This document shows positions 23,141-33,383 of a stretch of DNA of 64,000 bases, piece by piece. The notes under the pieces were generated by a model. The model did not search any database, was not told the DNA's origin, and saw nothing but the letters and a program-made list of their open reading frames with translations. Source of the stretch: Zea mays. Taxonomy: Eukaryota; Streptophyta; Magnoliopsida; Poales; Poaceae. The translations under genes and the position numbers were made by a program. The stretch spans positions 106,713,849-106,777,848 of the forward strand of contig NC_050104.1 of assembly GCF_902167145.1 (NCBI RefSeq), written 5' to 3'. The stretch's first letter is position 1. Every line of letters starts with the position of its first letter.

Positions 23141-24660
23141 AAATTGTGGCTAAATCAGCTCATTAGAACGCGCTCCAAAAATTGTGGCTTACTGCCTAAA
23201 ACAGTTACAGCTGGCTATTTGTTTCCTTGTAAACTGACGCTCTTCTATGCAACTAATTGGCACAGCGAAGTGGCAACTGAACTGAAAAATGCTGCTGTTG
23301 CAGTACAGTGGCAGTTCTGTTATTTTCACTCATCCTATTCTTAACCTGCCATTGCTCTCCGTGTTTCTGAGGTGATTTTAGACGATCAGATGCAGTTCAC
23401 TGTAATTTTCATAGTGGTCCGGTTTTAGAGTATATTCAGATGTATTTCATCAATTAGGGTTTGCTTGGGAGCACGGGAGGGGAACAGGTATGTTTGAAAC
23501 TAAGAAAAACAGGTATGTTTGAAAAAGCTATCGGAATTACTCCTAGACATGTAGCGATGGTCGACTCTCATCAGTATCTTTGTATGAATCTGGAAAATGA
23601 CAGTAGTCGGAAAAGGTTACCATGGCCAGCTTTAGCTGTCACTGAAGCCATCTCTGTCTATTTTGGCAACAGATGGTTAGCGCATTATTGGTACTGCCTC
23701 GTCAAGGATGACGAAGGTGCAACAGAACTGAACAGGCCGTTTGCCTCCCTGCAGAATACGTGTCTAAACCTGGCGCAAAAGACAAAATGTACTAGAAGAT
23801 AAAATTGGTGCAAGTTTTGGTATGCCAGCTGTGCGTCCTACTCGCTCCGAATCGTCGCCGTGGAGGCGGACCTCGTGCAGGGACGCAAGTTTTGGTATGC
23901 CAGCTCTGAGTATCTTATAGCGAATTCATAGCTTTGGAATCGTGTGGAATTCATGGCCATCGAAAATCGATTTAAGAGTTGGAGAATAGTTGGGTTTTGT
24001 ATTTTTTTTTTCTATATATTCTGGGAGGAGTGGAAATGATAGTTGTCTCAATGGTAATGTACCAACCTCTGCATATGTATGAGCAGAGCTCGTACATCAA
24101 CGCATCACTAGTTGTTACGGTTTATATTATTAATGGTTAGTCTTTGTTTTAATAAAATATAAAAATATTTGTGTTCCGTTGGTTAGGTAGGTGTAAACGT
24201 AGAGTCAATAACAAGGTTTAAATTCCCATTTATATGCAATTTTAACTTATTTTTGTATAGAGTGGGAAGGTATGAAATCGGGGGAGGGGGGGGGTGGGGG
24301 TAGTGTTTGATCACGCAGCATTATTTTGAGTGAAAGGAAAACATTACTGTGACTGAGACCCGCCAATCCTCATTTTGGGCCAAGAGCGATGGGCCTGGGC
24401 TCTGGTTTAAGCGCGATAATTGTAGAGATAACGAAAGTAACAAAAGAGAGCTTGCCTGCTAGGCTCGGAGGTCGAACTGATCGGGCGGCTGTTGCGGAGG
24501 AGGGGAGGGCAGTGGGCACGACGAGACCGAGAAACGTGCGTGGTTTATCCATCTGACAGTTGCATCCCTACAATTCACCGGGACACTCGCAGAGTTCGTC
24601 TCCCTTGATGCTTATCGACCCCGTACGTCAACTGATTCGCTCGCCAACCACGCCGGCGGC
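23141..24660. other. Intergenic DNA upstream of the GH127-like gene
   Basis: No supportable gene. An open stretch of 113 codons at 23461-23802 has no recognisable motif. A 21-bp direct repeat (23810-23830 and 23885-23905, GCAAGTTTTGGTATGCCAGCT) brackets a short insert, described in the findings. A G-rich tract lies at 24280-24301. The last few hundred bases should include the promoter of the downstream gene. Confidence 0.6.
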
Positions 24661-24661
24661 C

Positions 24662-24669
24662 TATATATA
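24662..24669 (+). promoter_or_regulatory. TATA box of the GH127-like gene
   Basis: TATATATA within CCTATATATACGCGCG, 50 bp before the first possible ATG (24712) and 77 bp before the preferred one (24739). Spacing suits transcription starting near 24695. Confidence 0.7.
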
Positions 24670-24738
24670 CGCGCGTTTCTTCCTCAGTGTCGTTGTACCA
24701 TCCCCTACCCTATGTCGCGAGCTCGGCCGGCATTAGCC

Positions 24739-27700
24739 ATGGCGGCGGAGGCGGAGGCGGCGCTCCTGCTGCTGCTGCTCCTGTGCGCGGCGGCGTTCGT
24801 GGAGCGCGGCGCGGCGCTGCACCTCTGCACGGACCGGCTGTTCAACGACACGAAGGGGCGGCACGACGACGGCCTGCCGCACCTGACCCCGACGGAGGAG
24901 GCCACGTGGATGTCCCTCCTCCCGCGCAGGCTCCGCGGCGGCGGCCGGGCCGAGTTCGACTGGCTGGCGCTGTACCGCAGCCTGACGCGCGGCGACGGGC
25001 CGGACGGTGGCGCCGGCAAGGCCGCGGGCCCCGAGGGGCTGCTGTCGCCGGCGTCCCTGCACGACGTCCGCCTCCACGGCGACGGCAGCCTCTCCTCCAT
25101 GTACTGGCGGGCGCAGCAGACCAACCTCGAGTACCTGCTCTACCTCGACCCCGACCGCCTCACCTGGACCTTCCGCCAGCAGGCTGGCCTGCCTACCGTC
25201 GGGGACCCCTACGGCGGCTGGGAGGCGCCGGACGGGCAGCTCCGCGGCCATTTCGTAGGTCCGTCGTCGCCCATCTTTAAACTCCGTCGCCACTAGCCGT
25301 GCCGTGTGCGCCAATTGGTCGATCTACAGTTGCTACTCCTCTGATCGTGTGTGCTTTCGCAGGGCACTACCTGAGCGCGAGCGCGCACGCGTGGGCGGCC
25401 ACGCACAACGGCACCCTGAGGGAGAGGATGGCGAGGGTGGTGGACATTCTCCACGCCTGCCAGAAGAAGATGGGCACGGGGTACCTCTCGGCGTACCCCG
25501 AGACCATGTTCGACCTGTACGAGCAGCTGGACGAGGCGTGGTCGCCATACTACACCACCCACAAGGTACGTGAAGAAGATCAGAGTCAGACACGTTTGAG
25601 TAACCCATGGTCCAGTGCGTCGATCTGACCCATTGATTGAACCTTTGTGTCTGACAGATCATGCAGGGACTCCTCGACCAGTACACGCTGGCCAGCAACG
25701 AGAAAGGCCTTGACGTGGTGCTGCGGATGGCCGACTACTTCAGCAACCGCGTGAAGAACCTGGTGCAGATCCACACTATCCAGAGGCACTGGGAGGCGAT
25801 GAACGAGGAGACCGGCGGCTTCAACGACGTCATGTATCAGCTGTACACTATAACGGTAACTAACCTTACTGTCATCGATCAGAGCTGGCATTGTTCAGCA
25901 ACATATCTTGGCTTTTGGACTGTGCGTCTCTCTGCAAGCTTACAGCGTTGCTTCATACTCCCTGCAGAGAGATCAGAAACACCTGACGATGGCTCATCTT
26001 TTCGACAAGCCATGCTTCCTCGGACCACTTGGTCTCCATGTCAGTTCTTGGGATCTTTTTTTTTTAAAAAAAAAACATTCTAGTCTGGTCTACCGTCAAC
26101 TGAGCGATGTAGACCTCCATGCATCTTTCAGAAAGACGACATCTCGGGCTTGCATGTGAACACGCATCTCCCCGTCCTCGTTGGTGCGCAGAAGAGATAC
26201 GAGGTCGTTGGCGATCGTCTCTACAAGGTAAACGGAAAGCTGTTTCGACTTTACCAAGCACTCCTGACATGAACTATGTTAACGATAGAACTGACATGAA
26301 ATGCATTGTTCCTTCACAATTTGGTGCAGGACATCTCGACTTACTTGTTTGATGTGGTGAATTCTTCTCACACTTTCGCAACCGGAGGCACATCTACCAT
26401 GGAACACTGGTGAGTCAGATCACTTCCGTTCACGCTGCACTTTTTTTTGGGGGGGGGGGGGGGGGGGGGGGGGGTAGGAGTTCATGAGTGTGTGCACGGT
26501 AATCTCCAAAATTTTCTCGAATGTCAGGCATGACCCAAAGAGGCTGGTGGACGAGATCAAGATCAGCTCGAACGAGGAGACCTGCGCCACCTACAACTTC
26601 CTCAAGGTGGGCAACGGGCAGCCTTTAATTTAATTTCCTCCTCGTCTCCGAGCAGAATCCTGAGACTTTGCTCGCCCCTGCAGGTGTCGCGGAACCTGTT
26701 CCGGTGGACGAAGGAGGCCAAGTACGCGGACCACTACGAGAGGCTGCTCATCAACGGGATCATGGGCAACCAGAGGGGGACGCAGCCCGGGGTCATGCTC
26801 TACTTCCTTCCCATGGGGCCTGGGCGGTCCAAGAGCGTCAGTGGCCAGTCACCGTCTGGCCTCCCGCCCAAGAACCCAGGGGGGTGGGGAGGTCCCAACG
26901 ACACGTTCTGGTGCTGCTATGGCACGGGTATTCTCTTCTCAAATACTTGTGGTTGTGAAAGCTATCCTCTTTGTTGTTATTGTTGTTGTTGTTGTTGTGG
27001 TGTTGCCTGAATCTTCTGGTTTGAGTTGGCAGGGATAGAGTCGTTCTCAAAGCTAGGGGACTCCATATACTTCCTGGAGGAAGGTGACACCCCTGGGCTC
27101 TACATCATCCAGTACATACCGAGCACCTTCGACTGGAAAGCCACGGGCCTCACTGTCAACCAGCGGGCGAAACCTCTGCTGTCAACGGACCCCTTCTTCA
27201 AAGTTTCGCTCACCATTTCTGCAAAGGTATATAGCTAAGCTTCTCAATAACACTGTCAGCCAGCCATGGCCTACAGGCTCCATTGCTGCCTGCGAGGATC
27301 AGGATCATGTGTCTTTTCTTTCACGTTTTCCAAATGTTTAGAGAGGTGCCCGACAAGCGAAGGTGAGTGTCCGGATCCCATCGTGGACGACAACCGATGG
27401 CGCAACGGCGATCCTGAACGGCCAGAAGCTCAACCTGACACCCACTGGCAACTCGACTAATGGTATATGGAAAATCTTGATTTGAATCTATCGAATTTGG
27501 TACTGCTCCGTACGAGCCTGTGAGAGTGATTCATGCCCTTTCCAGAGAGTCTGCTTCATGTTCTTTTTGTTGCAGGTGGTTTCCTGACGATTACCAAGCT
27601 CTGGGCCAATGACACCTTGACCCTCCATTTCCCCATTACCCTTAGAACTGAGGCAATCAAGGGTATGGATTCTCAGATAAATATCATCTCCCTTCATTTC

Positions 27701-28541
27701 CCTAGTGTTTCAACTCTGAATTATAGGCTCAATTCGGAGCTTTTTCTTTTCAGATGACCGGCCGGAGTACGCGTCCATCCAAGCGGTGCTGTTCGGACCG
27801 CACCTCCTCGCCGGCCTGACACACGGCAAGCTGCCAGTGACAGACAGCAGCCACTCCAACGACGGCCTGACCGCAGGCATCTGGGAAGTGGACGCCACAG
27901 GCGCCGCCTCCGTCGCCGGCTGGGTCACCCCGCTCCACTCCGAGACGCTCAACTCACAGCTCGTCACCCTGAAACAGAGCATTGGCGGGCGCACCCTCGT
28001 CTTGTCGGTGTCCATCGCTGACGCGAAGCTGGAGATGCAGGAGCAGCCCGCCCCCGGGACCGACGCGTGCGTGCACGCCACGTTCCGCGCCTACGGCCAG
28101 GCGGGCGGCAGCAGCCAGCTGCTGCGAGGGCCCAACGTGACGATCGAGCCGTTCGACAGACCGGGCATGGCGGTCACCAACGGCCTCGCCGTCGGCTGCC
28201 GTGGAGGCCGCGACACGCTCTTCAACGCCGTGCCGGGGCTGGACGGCGCGCCGGGCTCCGTGTCCCTGGAGCTTGCCACCAGGCCGGGGTGGTTCGTGGC
28301 GACGGCCCCCACAGCGATGCACGCGAACGCCACCACGCAGGTCGTCTGCCGAGCCAACAAGGGCGGCGCGGCGTTCCGGCGAGCGGCGAGCTTCGCGCGC
28401 GCGCCGCCGCTGAGGCGTTACCACCCGCTGAGCTTCGCGGCGCGCGGGACGGCGCGGAACTTCCTGCTGGAGCCGCTGCGGAGCCTGCAGGATGAGTTCT
28501 ACACCGTCTATTTTAGCCTCGTCTCCGACGGCGAGAGCTGA
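24739..28541 (+). CDS. GH127 beta-L-arabinofuranosidase-like protein, 12 exons, intact
   Basis: Predicted secreted or vacuolar glycosidase acting on beta-L-arabinofuranosyl residues (GH127, former DUF1680), with a C-terminal AbfB-like arabinose-binding region (about residues 740-885). Exons: 24739-25258, 25363-25565, 25658-25855, 25968-26039, 26132-26227, 26330-26409, 26528-26606, 26684-26927, 27033-27226, 27342-27462, 27576-27662, 27754-28541. All introns are GT-AG and all phases agree, giving 893 residues, near the usual plant length (~860). A Leu-rich signal peptide follows MAAEAEAALL. By analogy with bacterial HypBA1, Glu388 (MEHW) would be acid/base, and Glu407, Cys409, Cys493 and Cys494 (EETC, FWCCYG) the zinc site with its Cys nucleophile. 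An in-frame ATG at 24712 would add nine residues. Substrate is inferred from family only. Confidence 0.93.
26441..26474 (+). repeat. T8-G26 homopolymer in intron 6
   Basis: Eight T followed by 26 G, 31 bp after the exon 6 donor. The G-run could form G-quadruplexes and its length is prone to assembly or sequencing error. A TTG-rich microsatellite occupies intron 8 (26970-27001). Confidence 0.9.
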
Positions 28542-28719
28542 TTGATCGGTGTGCTCCTGAACGAACGCTCCGCTAGTTTCGCTGTGCAATGAGCCATTGA
28601 CGCTCTGTATCCCCCATGAACTATGTGCAATTTGGAGTGGAGTAAAAATGTATGGCGCTAGTTCCATGAATCCATCAAAATTCCCTTACCGTTAATAGCT
28701 TAAATTTTGGAGTAATTAC
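28542..28719 (+). other. Probable 3' UTR of the GH127-like gene
   Basis: Follows the TGA stop at 28539-28541. AT-rich DNA begins near 28630. No canonical AATAAA is present; AGTAAAAATG near 28641 is a weak polyadenylation-signal candidate. The real 3' end is uncertain. Confidence 0.45.
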
Positions 28720-29432
28720 TCTAATTTTAAAGAAGGACAACACAATTAAAATCCAGGCTATTTACTTACTTAATGTCTCGTTCAAAATCATAACTAAAGT
28801 TCTCTCAAATACAATAGGTCTCGTGGCCGATAGAATTGTCCGCCCATTTGATACAGCTTTTATGCGTGGTCGAAATATTTTTGAAGGGGTTATTATTCTT
28901 CACGAATTCATCCACGAATTAGAGAGGAAAAAATTATATGGAATTATTCTTAAGTTAGATTTCGAGATGGCCTATGGTAGAGTCAACGAGAAGTTTCTTC
29001 GACAAGCGATGCGTATGAAGGGTTTCTCTCCCTCCTGGTGTGCTTGGATCCATACAATAGTCTCTGGAGGCCATGTTAGAGTTAAAGTGAATGATGGCGT
29101 AGGTCCTGTTTTAGTACTTTCAAAGGCCTTCATCGAGGGGACCCTCTGTCGCCAATATTATTCAATATTGTTGTTGATATATTAACAATACTATTCGCAA
29201 GAGCCAAAGAGGAAAATCAGTTCAAAGGAATTGTTCCGCATTTGATTTCGGAGGGTTTGTCTATCCTTCAGTATGCTGATGATACGGTGGTGTTCTTAGA
29301 CCATAACCTGGAGCAAGCTCGGAATATCAAACTTCTTTTGACACTTTTTGAGCAAATGTCTAGACTAAAAATTAATTTCCATAAAATAAGTTATTTTGCT
29401 ATGGGTTGGCTAAGAAATATGAATTGCAATTA
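28720..29432 (+). pseudogene. L1-type LINE reverse-transcriptase fragment
   Basis: Two coding pieces on the + strand. 28823-29185 carries LKLDFEMAYGRVNEKFL (palm motif A) and 29242-29433 carries LQYADDTVVFL with the catalytic YADD. The GLRQGDPLSP region between them is frameshifted (IEGTLCRQYY). No endonuclease, no poly(A) tail: a dead fragment. Opposite orientation to the LINEs at 17-22 kb. Confidence 0.85.
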
Positions 29433-29433
29433 G

Positions 29434-30178
29434 GGATGACAATTGGACCCGTGGGTATGGATACCCACGGGTTTCGTACCCGGTGGACATGGATACGGGT
29501 TTGAAATCTCACCCGTGGATCCTATCGGGTCGGGTACCCGAAATACGTCGGGTAGGGTACGGATAGTATATTTTACCCATAGATATCCACTGGATACCTG
29601 AAATATTAATTCATAATTTTACATGTTGTGTTTTTGGCCCATGAAGCAAACAAAAGAAGCCCAAAGGCCAAAGCAGTGAACCGGCTAAGCTAACCCTGAC
29701 TTCCCTTCGACCCTTTCCTTCCCGAGTTCCCAGCCGCCACTCCCAGGACCCAGGATCTCCCAGCGCCCCACGCCCCCAGCCGCCACTCCTAGGCTCCCAG
29801 ACGGCCAGACGCCCAGACCCCAGCCCCGCCCAGCCGCCAGTCCGCCTCCGCCGCCAGTCTCCAGCCCGCTGCGGCGCTGCCCCGAGCGGTCGAGCTGCGC
29901 CTGCGCGGCAGCGCGGCCTGCGCCCCCAAGCTGCGCGCGGCGCGCCTGCCCCCCTGCGGCGTCCCCGAGGCCCGACCGCCCGAGCTGCGCGGCTGCGCCT
30001 GCTCTCCTCGGCTCCTGCAGTCCTGCGTCGTCCGCCCGTCACCGAGGCCCGAGCTGCGACTGCGAGCCTGCGCTGAAGCTGGATTTTACAGTACCATATC
30101 CACCGGATACCCGATACCCGACGGATACCCGGTGGATACGGGTACGGGTCCATTTTTTTACCCGATTGACTTGGCTTA
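29434..30178. mobile_element. Probable non-autonomous DNA transposon with captured GC-rich DNA
   Basis: The ends are imperfect inverted repeats rich in GGGTA/TACCC. The left end reads TGGACCCGTGGGTATGGATA; the right end, reverse-complemented, begins TGGACCCGTACCCGTATCCA. Further GGATACCC blocks follow on both sides. The interior (about 29700-30075) is abruptly GC-rich and looks like captured gene or UTR sequence, as in Pack-type elements. No transposase. No TSD could be fixed, and the superfamily is uncertain. Confidence 0.5.
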
Positions 30179-31854
30179 TGTCACACCCGGTTTTAGAAGG
30201 CAAACCGAATGCGAACCATGTACGTGCCAGGATCAGTTATTCACGTACACAGCAGTTACATAACATGGACATCATCACACAGTGCTCAAAATAGTATCAA
30301 GAAGGGAAATAGTCGATTACATCATACGTCTGAGACGTCCATGTAGTCCTTACAATAAATCAAAGTGCGGAAAAGAAACGTAGATAACCGCGGCCTTCAC
30401 AGGCAGCCGACTGGGGGGTTGCCGCTAACCCACGCCTAGAACTCGTCGTAGTCTTGGAACTCCTGGAAGTCTCCTTCCACAGCTTCATCTTCGCCTGAGC
30501 AGTGGTTGCAATGCTGACAACCTGGGGATGGGGGGGGTTTGGTGTGTAGAGCAAGGGTGAGTACACATCAACATACTCAGCAAGCATCCTGTTTGGCTGT
30601 AGTGGACTAGCTGTATGTGGGGATAAGTCAAGCAGTTGCTTTTAGTTGGTCAGATTATTACTTACTAGTAGAAAGCCAAGTTTTAGCATTAACCCAAGTT
30701 ATTAACCCGATGTACCCTTTCCAAACGGAAAGAATACCACTTACCAGCACCATAGTCATAACCAAAACCATCAATCTCATAACCACCTGTACCAAAGTAT
30801 CTCTGATCAAGTACCACTAATCACTGGAGCTCCCTTGGCCGCTCATAACCGTGAGCACGGCTGATATATCAGTTTTCAAACACTCTGCAGAGGTTGTGCA
30901 CTTTACCCACAAGCCGTGATTCCCATTCTGCCCGGAGATCATGACTCTCCATTGATCACTACCAAGGTGACCCAGCAGGGCATCACTACGTAGCCTTTAC
31001 AAAGATTCCCCGGGGCTGTAGCCACCCGTTAGGTTTCCTAAATGCACCGCACTCCTCCCCAAGGGCGAACCCAAACTTGGCAGAGCGAGCCGCATACACC
31101 GAGCCCCATTGACGGCACGACGGCTAAGTGAACTACACCCCGGATCCTCTAATTATTCAGCTAAGGGCATCCCATTCCACCCTCATGGTTGCACTGTTTT
31201 CCCGGGCGGTCATCCATAGAACAGGTCCTTACGGAGAGGCACTCGAGAAACTGCTCGAGCCCCCTTGAAGACCACAAGTATAACATCATAATAAGAGAAG
31301 GGAAAACAGCGTATCATAGATAATCTCATCATGTTCATTGATTAGAGTTGAGCAATAGCATAAAGCTAAACAGTAATAATCCAACCCGAATAGGTAAACA
31401 AGGACATGGATAACAAAAGCTAGTCAATCCTTAGGCATAAATGTGTAAAGCGGGGGGTGAATTAAAGAATGAATAGGACAGAGATAGGTCAAGGGACACT
31501 TGCCTCCACCAACCGACTGCTGCTCAGGGGCTTCTCCTGCGAGTTCCTCGGGCTCTTCGACCGGATCGTTCTCTATGCGAGCGCAAACATACATACATCC
31601 ACATATTTAATACCAAAGAACAGTACACCATACAATAGAATGCGATAAGTAAACAGACGTTCCACGCGGGCTCGCGAGTACGGTTAAGAGAGAAAGAGGA
31701 AAAGACAGTCGAGAAACGATCACGTTACATGATTATAAATTAACCACTCGCTTAATGGAAGGAAATTTAATGTAGACACTATGTTTAGCGTAAAGTAAAG
31801 TCATGTTCCATGTCTAGTTGTTATAAGCAGGTGGAGATAAATAAAAGGGATGGT

Positions 31855-32165
31855 CGCGCGGCGAGACGCGCGACAAAGCTCTCTAAAACAAATTAAGAAG
31901 TTAACGACTCGTCGCGCGACCGAGCACGCAACGAGACACTTCGCCTTAGCTAAGAGGAGACGTTAAGCGTTGCGCGACGAAGTGCACGACGGCATACGTC
32001 GACTGAACTGAGTCCAAAGTGGAACGTCGCGTGAATACACACGCGGCGTTACACCCTAAACAACCTGAAACAAAACGGATCGTCGCGCGACGAAGCGCAC
32101 GACGCAACACAAGATACAATCTGAATTTTAGACAAATTTGTCGCGCGGCGAAGCGCGCGACGCAA
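31855..32165. repeat. Array of CG-rich palindromic units in the LTR
   Basis: About six copies of a CGCGCGAC-bearing unit, roughly 50-60 bp apart (31855, 31905, 31970, 32025, 32080, 32140). The last is a perfect hairpin, arms GTCGCGCG and CGCGCGAC around GCGAAG (32140-32161); others are decayed versions. Confidence 0.7.
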
Positions 32166-32169
32166 CATG

Positions 32170-33060
32170 CTAATTAACAAATAATCACCGCGAGCGCGGG
32201 CGAGCGAAGATACGGTCGGGCGAGGCCGGGACGGGGGAACGGGCGGCCGAACTGGGCCAGGGCGGTTGAACCGGCCAGGGGGGCGGTTGAACCGGCCGGG
32301 GGCGGCCGAGCCGGGGGCGGGGGGGCGCGGGGGCGAGCGGGGCTCGCCGCGCCGCGGGAGGGCGCCGAGCCACCATGGCCGGCCGGGCCGAGGGGCGGGG
32401 CGGGCGAGCGCCACGCGCAGGGGCCGGGGCAGGGGCGGGCGCCGCCGCGAGGGGAGGCCGGGCGGGGGGCCGAGCGCCGCCGCGAGGGGCCGAGCGGGGG
32501 CCGAGCGGGGAGGCCGAGCGCCGCCGGGGAGGGAGGCCGAGCGGGCGAGCCGGGGGCGGGCGCCGAGCCCCGCCGCGGGGAGGGCCGAGCGGGGGCCGAG
32601 CGCCGCCGCGGGAGGGGCCGAGCGAGCGGGCTGAGCGCCGCCGCGAGGGGGCGGGCGGGCGAGCGCCGCCGGGGAGGGCAGCCGGGCGGGGCCGAGCGCC
32701 GCCGCGGGCGAGCGCCGCCGGGGTGGGGTCGGGGTCGGGGTCGCGCGCGGGCAGGGGGAGAAAGGGGGCGCGCGCGGGGGGGAAAGAAGAGGAGGGAGAG
32801 GGAGAGAGAGAGAGAGAGAGAAGGGGAGGGGAGGGGAGCTCACCTCGGGGTCCAAAATCCGGTGATCGCCGTCTCCAAACCCTAGGGCACCACGGGGAGA
32901 GAGAGGTGGAAGAGGGAGAGGAGAGGTTGTTGCGCGGGAGATCCAAATGAGAGAGAGAGAGAGGAGGGGGGCGCATGGGGGGGTTTGGGCGCCGGGGGCG
33001 CGCAGGCCGGGGCGGGCCGGGCCGGCTGGACTAAGTTGGGCTGGGCCGGGCCACTTCGCG
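32170..33060. repeat. GC-rich simple/low-complexity block in the LTR
   Basis: Dominated by GCCGAGCGCCGCCG-type units, then a (GA)n run at 32798-32822. Open in several frames on both strands but with Pro/Ala/Arg-only translations, so not coding. Confidence 0.8.
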
Positions 33061-33347
33061 GATCGAAAACCAATGACGAGCGCGACCACTACACGGAATT
33101 AAATCGCGAACCGAAATCCGGAACGGAACGAGACGAACACTCATCATCAGACAGAGAAATGTGCTTCGGCATGATGCAACACCCATGACACTTAGGTTTT
33201 GGTTTATACATGACACGGACACCTGCCGCTATACTGGTGTGAAATTGGGAAGAAGGAGCAAACGGGGAAAGAGAAAAGAGAGTAACGCCCGAATTTGGTG
33301 AGAGAAAAGAAGAAAAAAAATTCTACCCCCAAATTCAGGGCGTTACA

Positions 33348-33366
33348 AACCTATCCCCCTTAAAAG
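33348..33366 (-). other. Polypurine tract of the chromovirus
   Basis: The - strand reads CTTTTAAGGGGGATAGGTT immediately before the LTR start TGTAACGCCC. Expected plus-strand primer. Confidence 0.8.
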
Positions 33367-33383
33367 AATCTCGCCCTCGAGAT

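Larger units (their letters stand above)
30179..33347 (-). repeat. 3' LTR of the chromovirus (3.17 kb)
   Basis: On the - strand it starts TGTAACGCCCTGAATTTGGG (33347 downwards) and ends CCGGGTGTGACA (30179). The 5 bp before it, GCTTA, is the candidate TSD; the other copy is outside the window. Contains an AT-rich 3' half, palindromic CG repeats (31855-32165) and a very GC-rich block (32170-33060). Related to the + orientation LTR at 14332-16906. Confidence 0.9.

Noticed and set aside
23461..23802. 113-codon ORF upstream of the GH127-like gene
   Set aside because: No motif, no promoter or start context, and neighbouring DNA is LINE debris and AT-rich spacer.
24705..25314. Antisense ORFs opposite GH127 exon 1
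   Set aside because: High GC exon gives open shadow frames; codon pattern, splice sites and family match support only the + strand gene.
32049..33089. ORFs of up to 346 codons in the chromovirus LTR
   Set aside because: Composition-driven (Pro/Ala/Arg/Gly) in a GC-rich low-complexity block inside an LTR.
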